From Dreissena polymorpha (Eukaryota; Mollusca; Bivalvia; Myida; Dreissenidae), in assembly GCF_020536995.1 (NCBI RefSeq), contig NC_068356.1, positions 22,301,809-22,365,808 on the forward strand: a stretch of DNA of 64,000 bases, written 5' to 3'. The notes under the pieces are model-generated. The model saw nothing but the letters and a program-made list of their open reading frames with translations. It did no database searches and had not been told where the DNA came from. Shown here one piece after another: positions 35,901-48,700 of the stretch. How positions within the stretch are numbered: position 1 is the first letter of the stretch; each line of letters begins with the position of its first letter. Made by a program: the position numbers and the translations under genes.

Positions 35901-38900
35901 GTTATACACTCAACTCTTAACATTAATACAGTTTGTGCGTGCACCTTTCATTTTCAGAGGATTGCCAGCACCAGAGCGTTTGTACTTAAAGGCTATGTTC
36001 TCATATTTAGTAATTACTTCCATATTCCTGTCTGTGTACTAGTATATTTAAGTTCATAAAAGTATCGTTTTTCCCTATCCTGATATTCGTTTTGGCCAAA
36101 CCACTTTAAATTGTTTTCGAAATTGAACATTTAACATGTAAAAGTATAAAGTTTTAAACAAGCCATCGTGCCAGCAGTGGAAGCATGGCCTCACTTTAAT
36201 GCATTGCATTCCAACCCGCAAGGTATCATGGTCAGTTCGCGGCCAATAAAATAATCGTTATGATAGACACTATTGCGTGAACTGGGTGAACTGGAATTTT
36301 CTTTACACCAGAAATATGTTAAATGAAGATATTCAGTGATATTTGTCAATAATAGATTCTTAATGTGTTTTCAACAATACCATGATAAATATTATTTTTG
36401 ATTAATTTAACAAGAACTATTCCACCATATTGACTAATGTATTAAGCATGAGCGCGATGACTGATGCTGTTAATAATCAAATAGCAATGTCCGACAAACC
36501 AATAAAACAGGTTTGTTCGAAGAAAGCGCATATAAATATTAAAAATATGTACGGATACTTTGCGTGTGGCCGTATGTTTTAATTTTACATCTTTTGGTTT
36601 TCTGTTTTGTATCTATAGGTTTATGACAAGCAATATGTAATAATGTAAAATAAGCCGCGAAAGCTCCGCGTAACATCCCGTACTGAGTGTGATGCAGCTA
36701 AGAACTGCACAGAAAAAGACATTAGTTATCTTTGATCTCATTCATTGAACTTTTTACCTTTCACTAACTCCAAGCACAATCAACGCCGTATATCTTTTTT
36801 AAAAGATATTTCTTGTTTAATTTTAACTTTTTGAAAATCATACATATTGTTAATGAAAGTTTTCTAGCCCATCTGTGTTTAGCAGCGACATTTTTCAGAA
36901 CTTTTTAACTGAAGTAAATGCTTAAATAGACACTGGCCCGAACTGGTGTCTATATAAACTTGCTACAAATATAACCATCACACTTAAGGTTTCAATATAC
37001 TATTTCAAACCAAATGGGGTACAGAGGGAAACCGTTAAACTAAAACAATCAAGAATTGATTGCAATTCGTTTTTCAATTTTCATAACAGTTTTTTTGTAC
37101 CTTTGATTTTTTACTTCATTTTGTTTTCTGTCAAATACGAATCGTAAAAACGATAAACCAATCCCTGCATACATTGAAAAGTTTTTTTTTATAGATCTGA
37201 ATGTGATGATAATACAGTCTGGCACCACAGGAACTCCTGATCTGTATGATATGTAAATGGCCAGTCTGCTAATGGAACCAAGAAATAGATCAGCAGAAAC
37301 TGATCATATTGGCAGATTGTTCAAACCCCTGACAAATTAGTGAGAGCTGGCTGGCTCCGATCTGTAAACTTCTTGATTACTGTGGGTCACTTATGAAGTA
37401 GTTTATCCAGTAAATGAAATATTTTGGGTGAAAATAATTATTTGTAGAATTGTGAATAATATTTTGTATTGCAGCAAAAAAAAATCTTTGCAGTTGTTTT
37501 ACAGTGGTGTATTATCTAACAAAAATCAGTCCATTATTGCCAAAAAGGTGCTTAATTAGTTAACATTGCGCCAGTTCCCATTGGTTATATTTCCTTCTTG
37601 TTAATAAGGTTGCTTCATGCCAGAACTGAATTCAGTTAAGAGCCTATGTATGCTCGGTAAACAATTAAGTGTTCAGTTCAATATTGACTTGAAAACATCT
37701 ACCGGTGTATGTATATTTATTGTGTAGTACGGTAAAATTAAAATGCTATGATTAGTGCATCGATACATCTGATTTATAATTGATTCAGCAATGGTGTAAT
37801 TGGACACAAATACAAATTAAATAACCTATCCATGTTCTGTCAAATTGAGAATTTTTAATAATTTTTTTCTCTAATCTCAAAATGTTAATAAAACACACAA
37901 TATTATAGAAAAATTACAGGCACAGACTTTTTCATTTTTGATCTTAATTAACTTAAGAGTCACAGACAGCATGTATAGATTGCATCAGTACTTTTTACTT
38001 TCTGGAAATGGATTTCAGATAAATGGCTGCTAGTGGTTTTGCAATTATCACTCTGCATGTGGCTAATAAATAAATTAATACAGAAAGTTGTCTTAATTGA
38101 TTTACTTCCCTTATTCACAGAAACATCTGTGTTAAATGAGACAAGTATTACATATGTACTAATACTTTGAGGCCAGGAGTTTTGAAATTATACTTAAAAG
38201 ATTCACTAGGAAATAATATAATTATATTGGCCTATTAGCTGCGTAAAACGTATCCTTTTCAAGAAGTTCTAAGGGCTTATAACTGTCATTGTTACGACAA
38301 TAATGCAATGTCTGTAACCAAGTTTTTGTAAGATGGTCTTGATACACGTCGTTTGTTCTCAGAAATGAGCAAGTGAATCATGTTTCATATATGAGTTTTA
38401 CCAAACAAATATATATATACTATGTTATTTGGAAAATCTATGAATCAAAAGTAATCCTTTTGATTATTTGCAATATTTCTGATGATGACAATGAGTATGC
38501 CTAAAATGGAGGAATGCACTAAGTCTTGCACTTGTCCGTATAAACATACCTCTGTAAATCTTGTCTAGACTTCCCGTCCGTCTGTATATCTATCTGTCCT
38601 TAGTAGATCAAAATCTTGTCAGGAGACTCTCTCCTACACCTATGATATGCACCCATCCATTAACACAATTAACAGGACGTATTAAGAGAGCCCTTGTAGC
38701 CAATGTGTGATTCGGGAGCGTCTCTCTGCTTTCTCACTTGTACCTTTTTCATTGAATTTTCACCAAACTGGAAAAAAAATGACAGAAACAAGAGCCAAAG
38801 TATGACAGCCAGCATATTTACACCTGTCATTAATATAAAGAATTATTGCCATTTGCTTAAACAAAAAATGTTAATGGCACTTTATTTTCCTCTTTATTTA

Positions 38901-39616
38901 TGTAAAAAAAGGTGTACGGAAGAAACCCCCTCCGGAAGAAACCCCCTTCGCTAAAAACGGCAGGGCGGAAGAAACCCCCTTTCATAGTTTGCATACGCGG
39001 AAGAAACCCCCTCGCTAGTTTTGCATAGGCGGAACAAACCCCCTTCGAGTTTTCAGACAGGCGGAATAAACCCCCTTCCATAGCGGAACAAACCCCCTTC
39101 CAGACGATTTAGTTGCATTCAAACGTACGGTAATTGTTTACAGAAATTCGCTTTCATTTTCAGAAAGTTCTCGGGAAGCACGTTTTTTTGCATGATTCAA
39201 TTTTTTTAAAGACGAATGCTTCGGTTATTATAGGAAAATATGTATGAAATATCTTCGTCACTATCGGCTCTGGACGCTAAAATTGTGATTTTTGTTATTT
39301 TTATCAATCTAGTACAAGTTAACGCATATAAAATTGTATAATCTAAATGAAACGCGTGCAAGACAAATTCACACGAGCATCTCATCATTAACAACTTGTG
39401 AACATACGGCCGGTACACCTCTTTACTCAGCACATAACAATTTGGAAATAGATATTCGCACCTGTATTTAATTATATAAAAGGTCCTTTAATGTACCGGC
39501 TATTGTAGATAATGATGAGAAGTTGTGTCATGATCGGCGCCTTTGCGGCTCGTGTGAAGTTATGTACAGTTTTTTTTTAATTGCATTTGCTCGATTAATT
39601 GGTATGTATATATATA

Positions 39617-39715
<99 letters not shown>

Positions 39716-42700
39716 CGTTGGTATTTGGAATATATCAATAATGGAGATCATCAAGAACAACAATTGTGTGATTTTAGGGAATGATATGATCTTTGTAAAT
39801 GTAAATATAAGCCTGTTTATCGTTAATAAATGCGTGTCTTTTTTCAACAACAAATTGTTTGTTGCTTTTTAATATATGCTTGTTTGAGATCTTTGTAAAT
39901 AAATGTAATTATATGCCTGTTTTATCATTAAATGCGTGTCCTTTTTTGCAATAACAATTTGTTTAATATTTTCTAGTATATGCTTGCTTGATCTTTGTAA
40001 ATAAATGTTAATATATTTCATTCTTTTTTTGTCTATTTTATCCTTCAATAATAATTATTTCCCCCATTTTCATACATTATTCGTTTTATTACCATCTTGA
40101 TTAATTCTTCACAGCTTGTGAACAAACGGCCGGTACACTCCTTTAATCAGATTTTCGCACCTTCATTCAATTATCACGATAACGATGTTTGAGTTTCACA
40201 GATTGAATATTTAGTGTGTATCATTAACAACTTCATTAACAACTTGTGAACAAACGGCCGGTACACTTCTTTACTGTAAATCCAAAACACACTCCCGTAA
40301 GTTGGTGTTAACGCGTTTTTAATACGAAACAAACTTCCGAATGTAAATGTTACCGCAACGTTGAAATATTTTTGCAGTGTAAATTCTCTTTTGTGTTGAC
40401 TCTTTTTCTCAATAAAAAGGCCGCGAAAATTATGCAGCATATAAAGCGTTGGTGTATTGAGCGTTGTAACAAGCACACAACTAGTCAGGGGATTGGTGCA
40501 TGTTCGGAGGGAATATTTCATCAAGTCTATAAATAGTCACTTAAGCCAAAATTTATTTGATACTAGAGAAAAAATGGCAAGTTTTGTGTTAAAGAAAATA
40601 TTGAGAGCTTTTATCGTTAATATTAACCAGAAAGTGCTTTAAAAATGTTATAAACGGGATTATCGGGAAATGAATATAAACTTGAAAAGTAGCAAGCATG
40701 CAGTAATAGAGTCGGGTTGAAACGGATGTATTGGGGAATCGTTCTAGTCGGGATTTTACTACCTCTGCGGAAAAGACTTAACATTTAGGAAGGGGTTTTA
40801 TTCCGCCTGTCTGATAACACGAAGGGGGTTTGTTCCGCCCGTCTGAAAACTCGAAGGGGGTTTGTTCCGCCTATGCAAAACTAGCGAGGGGGTTTCTTCC
40901 GCGTAAGCAAACTATGAAAGGGGGTTTCTTCCGCCCTGCCGTTTTTAGCGAAGGGGGTTTCTTCCGAAGGGGGTTTATTCCGGTAATCGTAAAAAAAGGC
41001 AAAATTGTCTTTAAATTCACTGTAAATTATTTCTATCCATGACCTTGTTTTGTTTAGGCCTTAGCTCTTCAAGAACATAAGTTAAAATGCCTTTTGCAAC
41101 CAGCATAAAACCAGAACAGCCTGCAAGTAACGTGCAGTCTGTTCAGGTTTTTTTATGATGTTTGCTGCTCATCAATATATAAGGGTTGGAAATGAAGCCT
41201 TTAACACTTGAATTAAGTAATAAAGGTCTTTAAAGGGGCCTTTTCACAGATTTTGGCATTTTTTAACTTATTCATTAAATGCTTTATATTGATAAATGTA
41301 AACATTGGATCGTAAAAGCTTCAGTAAAAAATCAAGAATAAAATTTAAAAAAGGAAAAGAACATTGCCCGGAGCAGGTTTCGAACCAGTGACCCCTGGAG
41401 TCCTGCCAGAGTCCTGAAGTAAAAACGCTTTAGCCTACTGAGCTATTCCGCCGAGTACACATAGTTGCCGTATTTTAAACCTTATATAAGCAATCTTCGT
41501 AGTTTCACAAAATTTAACGACAAAAACAGAACTCTCCAAATTATTCAATCGTTTCGCGTTGCAACGCTTTATAATTTTTAGGTTTTAAAATCGTCAAAAG
41601 ATGCATATCATGGCTATATTAGACCATGGTAAATGTTCAGTATTACTGTTTCCTCACAAATATCATAACTAAAACGAAAATTTGCGAATCTGAAACAACT
41701 TTTTTCAATTTTGTCAATTTACCAAAGCGTGAAAAGATCCCTTTAATTAAATTTATCTTTGAATGGGACTACAAACTCATCAAAATATGTATCTAGGCGG
41801 AAAAGGGTTAACTGTCCTAGATTTAAGTCATTATTGCCCTGGAAGTTATTATTCAACCAAAATATTTATATTCAATGGAATAATAGATGATGTCTGTGTC
41901 TACAAAAATAACTTCAATTGGCTGACTATCCCCATAAAGGTTTTCCATTTAATTCCATCTTTTATCTTGATAGATCAAAATGACAGAATAAAGCTCTCAT
42001 GAAATAGAGTGCATGACATTTTCCTTAGCCATATAAGTGGAGGTCATGAACATAATACTGCAACTTATAGATGCTGTTGCTGATTTCCAGAGCAGGAAAT
42101 GTGGTTTGCAATTTTATCTGTCAACCGAAACAGATTTATCTGTGTACATTGTCTGGCAATTTACATTTGTCTGTTGGTCCATTTATGGTAATGTCTTTAA
42201 GAATTCATGGGTTTTTAGCTGGTGTCAGCATTTTGTTTGTCCAGCCCATGGGGGCATAAAGTACTCACATAGCTTCACTGTCCATTGATTTTGCTGGAAT
42301 TTGATAGATAGATGTCTGAACACTGTTTTTCGATATTTTGTGATTTTTCTTAATTTTGTTTACCCGGTACATGTATATAGTTTCAGATAATTATTCACCT
42401 CTTAATGTGTCCTTTGGTATTGAAAATATTCTGCCTGTATTCTCCATTTATACAATGTTCACAAAATGCATGTAACCATATTATTTCTTAATTATGGGGG
42501 CTTCCCGAATCAAAGTGAGAAAAGGGTATTCTCAGTTTATCAATTTATTGTTTTATATTGATGACACATCAGTTAGTTTCTTAAGCAAGGTTGCTGCTAT
42601 AAAGGAATGTTGCAAGACCACCCCTTGTTAAGAAGGGATGCTGGCAGAGACACGCCATATTAGCCTGGGGAATCCGTGTTTAAAATACGCCAACAGTTCT

Positions 42701-45700
42701 TTGTTGGTTAATCATCATGAATAAATCTATACCTGAGAAACCAGCCATGAAAGGCATATTGTTTGATTTTCCTGTGACAAATTGATATTGACAGTCCTAT
42801 AACTGGTAGTGAAGGTTTCTTTCTGCAGGATTAACTCCAAAGTGGAAATCACTGTAATCTAATGAGTGCATCTGACCTTTCTATGGCAACCATTCTCCAC
42901 TGGGAGTAGTCGATGGAAGGGAAGGCACACGCCATTGAAATGAAAGTACTGAATAAAAAGATGGAAATTTGGGAAAGATTGAGCTGTTTAGAAATTGGCT
43001 CCATTTAATTGCCAGGCAATCTTTTTAATTAGTTATTCTGATCAATTAGCATCCAAATTGATTTTTCGTTGTGTTGTAAAATTTAAAGACTGGTAGTAAA
43101 TGACTGTTTTGAAATACAATATGAGCAAGGTCATGCGAAAATGGGTCTTATGTCAAATGATTCCAGTGTAGACTGGTCAGTAGCTACCGTATCTGCTAAT
43201 GAGACTAAGAAACCTCACGTTGTTTAGCAAACAGCATAGCTCTTGACCATACTGCACAATTGTGCAGTCAGCGCTGTAGCTGCACTCGCTGCATTTGGCA
43301 TAAGATATATTTTTGCATGATGCCGGTCAGATGGTGAACTTGGACAGGGATGCCATGTTTGTTCAACAATACATTTACTCATTTACATCGAGCTCATGAT
43401 AATAATCTCATTGCTCTATTTGTTCTCAACGATAATTTCTTTCTATGCAATAGGAACAACAAGGCACCAGTTGACTTCCATATCATTCCTTGCCATGTCT
43501 CATTTATAAATCTTATATTTTATGAAACTTAAAAGATATAAAAAATACACATAGTACACAATGATTGCAGTCAACTTTCTAGATGGCAGATTATAGGTTA
43601 TACAGGAAGTTTAAATGTCATATTTGTCAAAAATATATTATTGTTCTTGCATTTGTTTAATAATTTCTTAAATTTGACACCTTGACAAGCTTTCTTGCAA
43701 AAAATACATAAAACTTCCTGTGCAAATATGAATTTCATTGAAATCTGATACAATGGTGTTGAACTTGAAAGTTTCTATGTGGCTTTGATTAGAATTCTCA
43801 TCCTTATTTGCTACATTTGTAAATTATAGATGATACTATATTAAAGCTCCACTCTCACATTCCAGGGTCTCTCCTTTCAAGCCTTCTGGTCTCTATATCG
43901 ACTTTGTTTTTGCAGAGGCGTAATTGATTGATTGTGAATATTTGTGTGCAGTTTTTGATCACTTCAAGTCTACTTCTGCACTTTTGTGGCAAATGGTTGC
44001 CATGTCAACATTTTATTAAAATTTATTTCTGCATTGCAGTATGCATAAAAATTGCATAGCAATAGTATGCATGGCCTCTAATAAATTTTCACTCACTGGT
44101 AAAGGAATTTAAAAAAGAATTGTAAGAAGGGTCTAGCTCTTTTTATACGTGCCCTGAATAAGTTGGCTTCAGAGCAGTAATGTCAGAGTTATTATGCAAG
44201 CAGTATAAATGCTAATATAACAATATTCGCTTGAAAGATATTAGTTTTATGTTAGTACTTCAAGGGATTTTATCATGACTAATGGTTTGAAATCTGTGAT
44301 CTATAATATTAAGTAGTTGTCAATACCTGATGAATAAGATTTGAGGCATTTTCATTGTTAAAGGTATCATAAATAATACTCTTTTGTAATACAAGCAAAC
44401 TTCATGCAAAATGGGTCTTATGACATCTGCTTCTAGCTCCAGACCTACCTATATCAGAAGCTGTCAGCTACAATGTAACACGAGTGTAGGACATTAGCCC
44501 ACTCGGACATTAGCCCCTAGGACAATAGCCCCTAAGGACAAAAGCCCCTGAGGATCATTAGCTCCTACCTATTTTTAAATAAATTTTTTAGGCATTTAAT
44601 ATTATCTTTTTTTAAATGAATGCAATTAAAAGGTAGAAAATGATATAAATATCAAGATGACATTATAAGATGTTTAGTAACAAACAGAGCACTTTTACCA
44701 AAAGATACTGTTTATTTTCTGTATGGACATGTAACACCTAAATGAAGAAGTGAAACACAGACAGGAAACAATTAAGAACTGAACAGTATTTTGCTGCGTT
44801 TCATTTGTGTGTGAACTGTTGGGAAAGTAGCGAAGTTGAGGTTAATGCATAATTTTCTTAACAGTACTTACCCCAATGTAATGCAGAAAAATACTTGTTA
44901 ATTCCTGTAATTACAACATAAAGACAAGACTATATATGCTGTAATTTAAATGGTCTAGCCAGTCAACAGACTTCTGTACGCTGGTGTAGGAATTATGGTT
45001 CAGTTTTTGACGATGCTGTTTCAGCGAAGCAGCTCGTCTAAGTTGTCATGCCATGAACAAATTCTTCACAATGGCGACTTATGTAAAAGACTGAGCCAGT
45101 CCGATTGAGTAAGCTAAATTTTCTCAATCGGCATACTTCGCTGATTGTAATTGAAAAAGGTAAAGTCAGCTTGGTTCCCGTCTTCTTTCAAATTTATCGA
45201 GAGGTTTGGGACAGGAACCAAACACGAAACTGCCTGGTGACACTTCAAACGCTGTAACGCTTGGAAAACCTCAAATGTAGTGTGTTTTTTTCGGTACCCA
45301 ATTTTTTTTTCGTACCCAAATTTTTTTTGGCATAATTTTTTGTACCCAAAATTTTCGTAACCAATTTTTTTTTTGTACCCAAATTTTTGTAACCACATAC
45401 AAAATTGTGGCGATGAAGATAAACTTAAATTGATGCTTTTATATCTATCCTCTTCAAAAGCATCGTCACACCAGTACTGTCGGTACTTTGATTATTTTAT
45501 TGTGATTGTGAAGCTATATTGTTGACATTAGCGCCTTTAAGATCCACACAAAACATTTAGGTCATCTGGCAACTTTTTTTTATGAAAAAGTAGTACAGTC
45601 ATTAATGTTCACTTTTTAATTTGCATTTGGCAATACAAAAACTGGCCACAAGGCAAATTACTCAATCAGAAAGTAGTGTTTACATGAATATGAAAAAAGT

Positions 45701-48700
45701 TGTAATTATAATTTTATGGAGATGAAACAAAATAAGAATTTGCCAGTATAGGGATTCTTATTGAATGGACTTATAGACAATGTTAGGTATTTGTTTTGTA
45801 AGATGCAGTGTCTGTGTGAATGACCCTTCCTTGTAATCGAGCAACAGGCACATGCTTCTCTTAAATAACTCTGGACAAATGGTACAGTTTATGTTCATTT
45901 AATATCTGCGGGCTAATTTACCTCTGTAATTACCAAAGCCAATTTATCACAAAACAATGTAGTGGCCCATGTAGCTGGAGAGATATCAATACTTCTCATG
46001 TAACCAGGCCTCATATACCACTTTAGTATTCTTCTTAATCAGGATTAGCTTTTTCCAGGGAATTATTGTTTCTACAGAACATTTTGAGACTTAAAAATAA
46101 AGGTTGTCAGTCCAATGGATGTTGCATAAAATAAACAGAATGTGGTTCAGCTAGCAATCCATTATTATTAATTCATTATGACATTACATTGTGTATTGAT
46201 TTTACCTAACAAATACCCCACAGGAATATTCTGTTTATTTATTTAGTTTAAACCTATTTTTTTTAGCTTGGAAAGGCTTTTGAGTCCTATTCCTGGGACT
46301 AGAACCAGTACTTGGTGTCTATCATGAGAATCTCAAAATGCTTTCACATTGGGAATTGAACCCATGACCTCCCTATCGCTAGGTGAACACCTTATCCACT
46401 ACGCCACAGCGACCTATTTGATGTTATTCTTTTGACAAAAGAAGAATTGTGTGCATTTGACTGTACCAATATTGTCTTTTTTCCATATACAGGTCATGTC
46501 CATAGGGTGCCCTCAATAAAAAATGTCTGCAATTACTTGTTTCTGTCTTTCAGAAGACCTTTTCATTGATATGTGCTCCCAGCACTATGTCACTGCCAAG
46601 TCAGTGAACATCCATCATGCTACCATGCTGAGTCCCTACAATGCCCAGCAATGCTCGTGTATTGTAACTCCCGAGGTCTGTAACACTTCTGCTGACATCG
46701 AGTTCTATGCCATAGATGTGCGGCTTCACAGCGGCTTTGAGGACCTGAGGAACTGTTCCACGTCCAGCCGTATAGAGCTTGTAGGTCAGAATGAGGTGAA
46801 GCAGTACGGGTGTACACCCAACAAGTTTCAGCATGGCATGCAACTCTTCTACAAAACATCAGAGCAGAATGTGATTATGTACCTGCATAAGATGCCTCGG
46901 CAGTTTCCGCAAAAAGTTTGGCTGCACGTGAAAGGTATTTACTAACGCTTTTAGATGTCATAACAATAATAACAACAGTCTTTTACTCTTGAATTCATGT
47001 AGATTCAGCTATGTTATAGATCTTTATATGCAATATCCTGCCCGTATGAATGAGTGGTAATATTGTTAATCATGTAATGTCTGGATGCATGAAGGCTCTA
47101 TGGCTACATGTATATTGCATTTCTACTTCATGCAACTTACTAGGTCTCAGTCTAGTTTTTTAGAACAACATGCTTGCATACTATTCTATAATTATATTCT
47201 TTATTATCCTCTAAATGTTACAAGGGCCATTCTGCAAACTTAACACTTACAAAAAATAAAAACATTGAAGTCCTAAGGTCTGTTTTTCTTCTGAATTTTT
47301 TGTAAAGGGTAGACTCATATGTAACTTGAAGACTGTATGTGTGCTTCTTTCTGTCAAATAACATGTTGCTGTCTAATCATTGTATTTTAGGGTCTTGTTT
47401 TACGCATGGAATTTCAATTAAATGAAGAATGTTATAGTATTTGAAAACAATTACAAATTAGCATGTTCTGCTTACACTTAACACAGAGTATCCCAGTATG
47501 CAAATAGATATATCGCCCCCTGTGTCTCAGATGCTTGCATGAATCTGCATAGCTTTAGTCCAATACAAACTGAATGTACGGAATGTAAACATCAAATGTC
47601 AGATGATGATTTGGGTCACAGAGGAGATAATGTAAAATGTCAAACAACAGTTTAGTAATGTTTAACTTCAGTGCTTCAGAAGACTTAAACTTTACAATGA
47701 ATTATTATTACAAATGCTACATGTATACACTACAGGGCCCTCAATCCATTTTAGGGGAAGCGGGTCGCTACCCATAGCAGGGGGAATTTTCGCGGCGTTT
47801 CCCTTTTTGGGGGATTTATTACTTACTCTCTAATTATTACATTTGTACAGTTTGCACTATATTCATTGCTTATTTCACAATTTAGTATGTTATACAAGAT
47901 TAAATAAAAAAAAAATTGAGATATAATAATCATGAGACATCTATCAATAAAAAAAAAAAGAATTTTTTTTTTTGGGGGGGGGGAGTGGGGGGGGGGGAAT
48001 TTTTCCCCCCAAAAGGGGAGAAAAGTATACATTTCAGGGGGGGGGGGGGGGGGAATGTGGACGAATTTCGGCCGTGGATTTGACAGATTGAGGGCCCTGC
48101 ACTAAATAAGTGATTGAAGGAGAACTTTGTCTGGTTGTTGTTGTTCATTGCAAACAATTAAATATGGCTTTGTTAAAAATTACCTTCATTGTATTTTATC
48201 TTACTTTTCTTACTGTTATACAAATTCACCATTTTGATTTGTCAATTGAAATGTTATTTGTTGTTGGGACAACAGCACTACGTGTATAAATTAGTATAAG
48301 TCTGGTTATTATTTCAACATTTCATGAACTTGTGCCCATGCCTGTAGGAGCGAAGCATTGACATTGTTACAATCTGTATTTTCTATGGGTAGCTTTAAGT
48401 ACTTCAGTATATGCTATATAATATTTGAGGACAAGGGATTATATGTTGTGTACATAAAGTTCTACCTTTGTGGCCAGTTGCATTAATAAATGTCTTGTTT
48501 GGATACTTAAAAGCTCTACCATGTGAAATTATGCATTTAAGGACATTTTATGCCAGATAAAGTATAGTCACACTTAGCTGAGAGATTGAAGTAAAAGATT
48601 ATGTTGTCTGAACAAAAGCTTTAAAACGCAGGCGTGTCAAAAAAGATTAAAATGATATTGTGTGCTATACTACTGCTAGAAGGCTGTTTGTTAAGATGTT

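Larger units (their letters stand above)
38913..40988. mobile_element. Long-TIR transposon with 11-bp target duplication (Mutator-like)
   Basis: About 190 bp at each end are inverted copies built from repeated CGGAAGAAACCCCCTTCG-type blocks spaced about 36 bp apart. The 11-bp direct repeat GTAAAAAAAGG flanks the element (38902-38912 and 40989-40999). Long TIRs with 9-11-bp duplications are typical of Mutator-like elements. No transposase is seen in the 2076 bp. The interior has three copies of CTTGTGAACAAACGGCCGGT (near 39397, 40116 and 40243) and a (TA)n tract. Confidence 0.75.
41747..46245. other. Receptor intron 2, last part
   Basis: AT-rich sequence without recognisable exons. A perfect 18-bp palindrome ACTGCACAATTGTGCAGT is at 43251-43268. 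Two short tandem arrays are listed separately. Confidence 0.4.

Noticed and set aside
41372-41455. A functional tRNA gene on the minus strand
   Set aside because: The A and B boxes are good, but the acceptor stem does not close and the segment is inside a MITE.
42037-42288. Possible extra receptor exon in intron 2
   Set aside because: No acceptor/donor pair with phase 1-1 fits, and exons 2 and 3 already join in frame without it.
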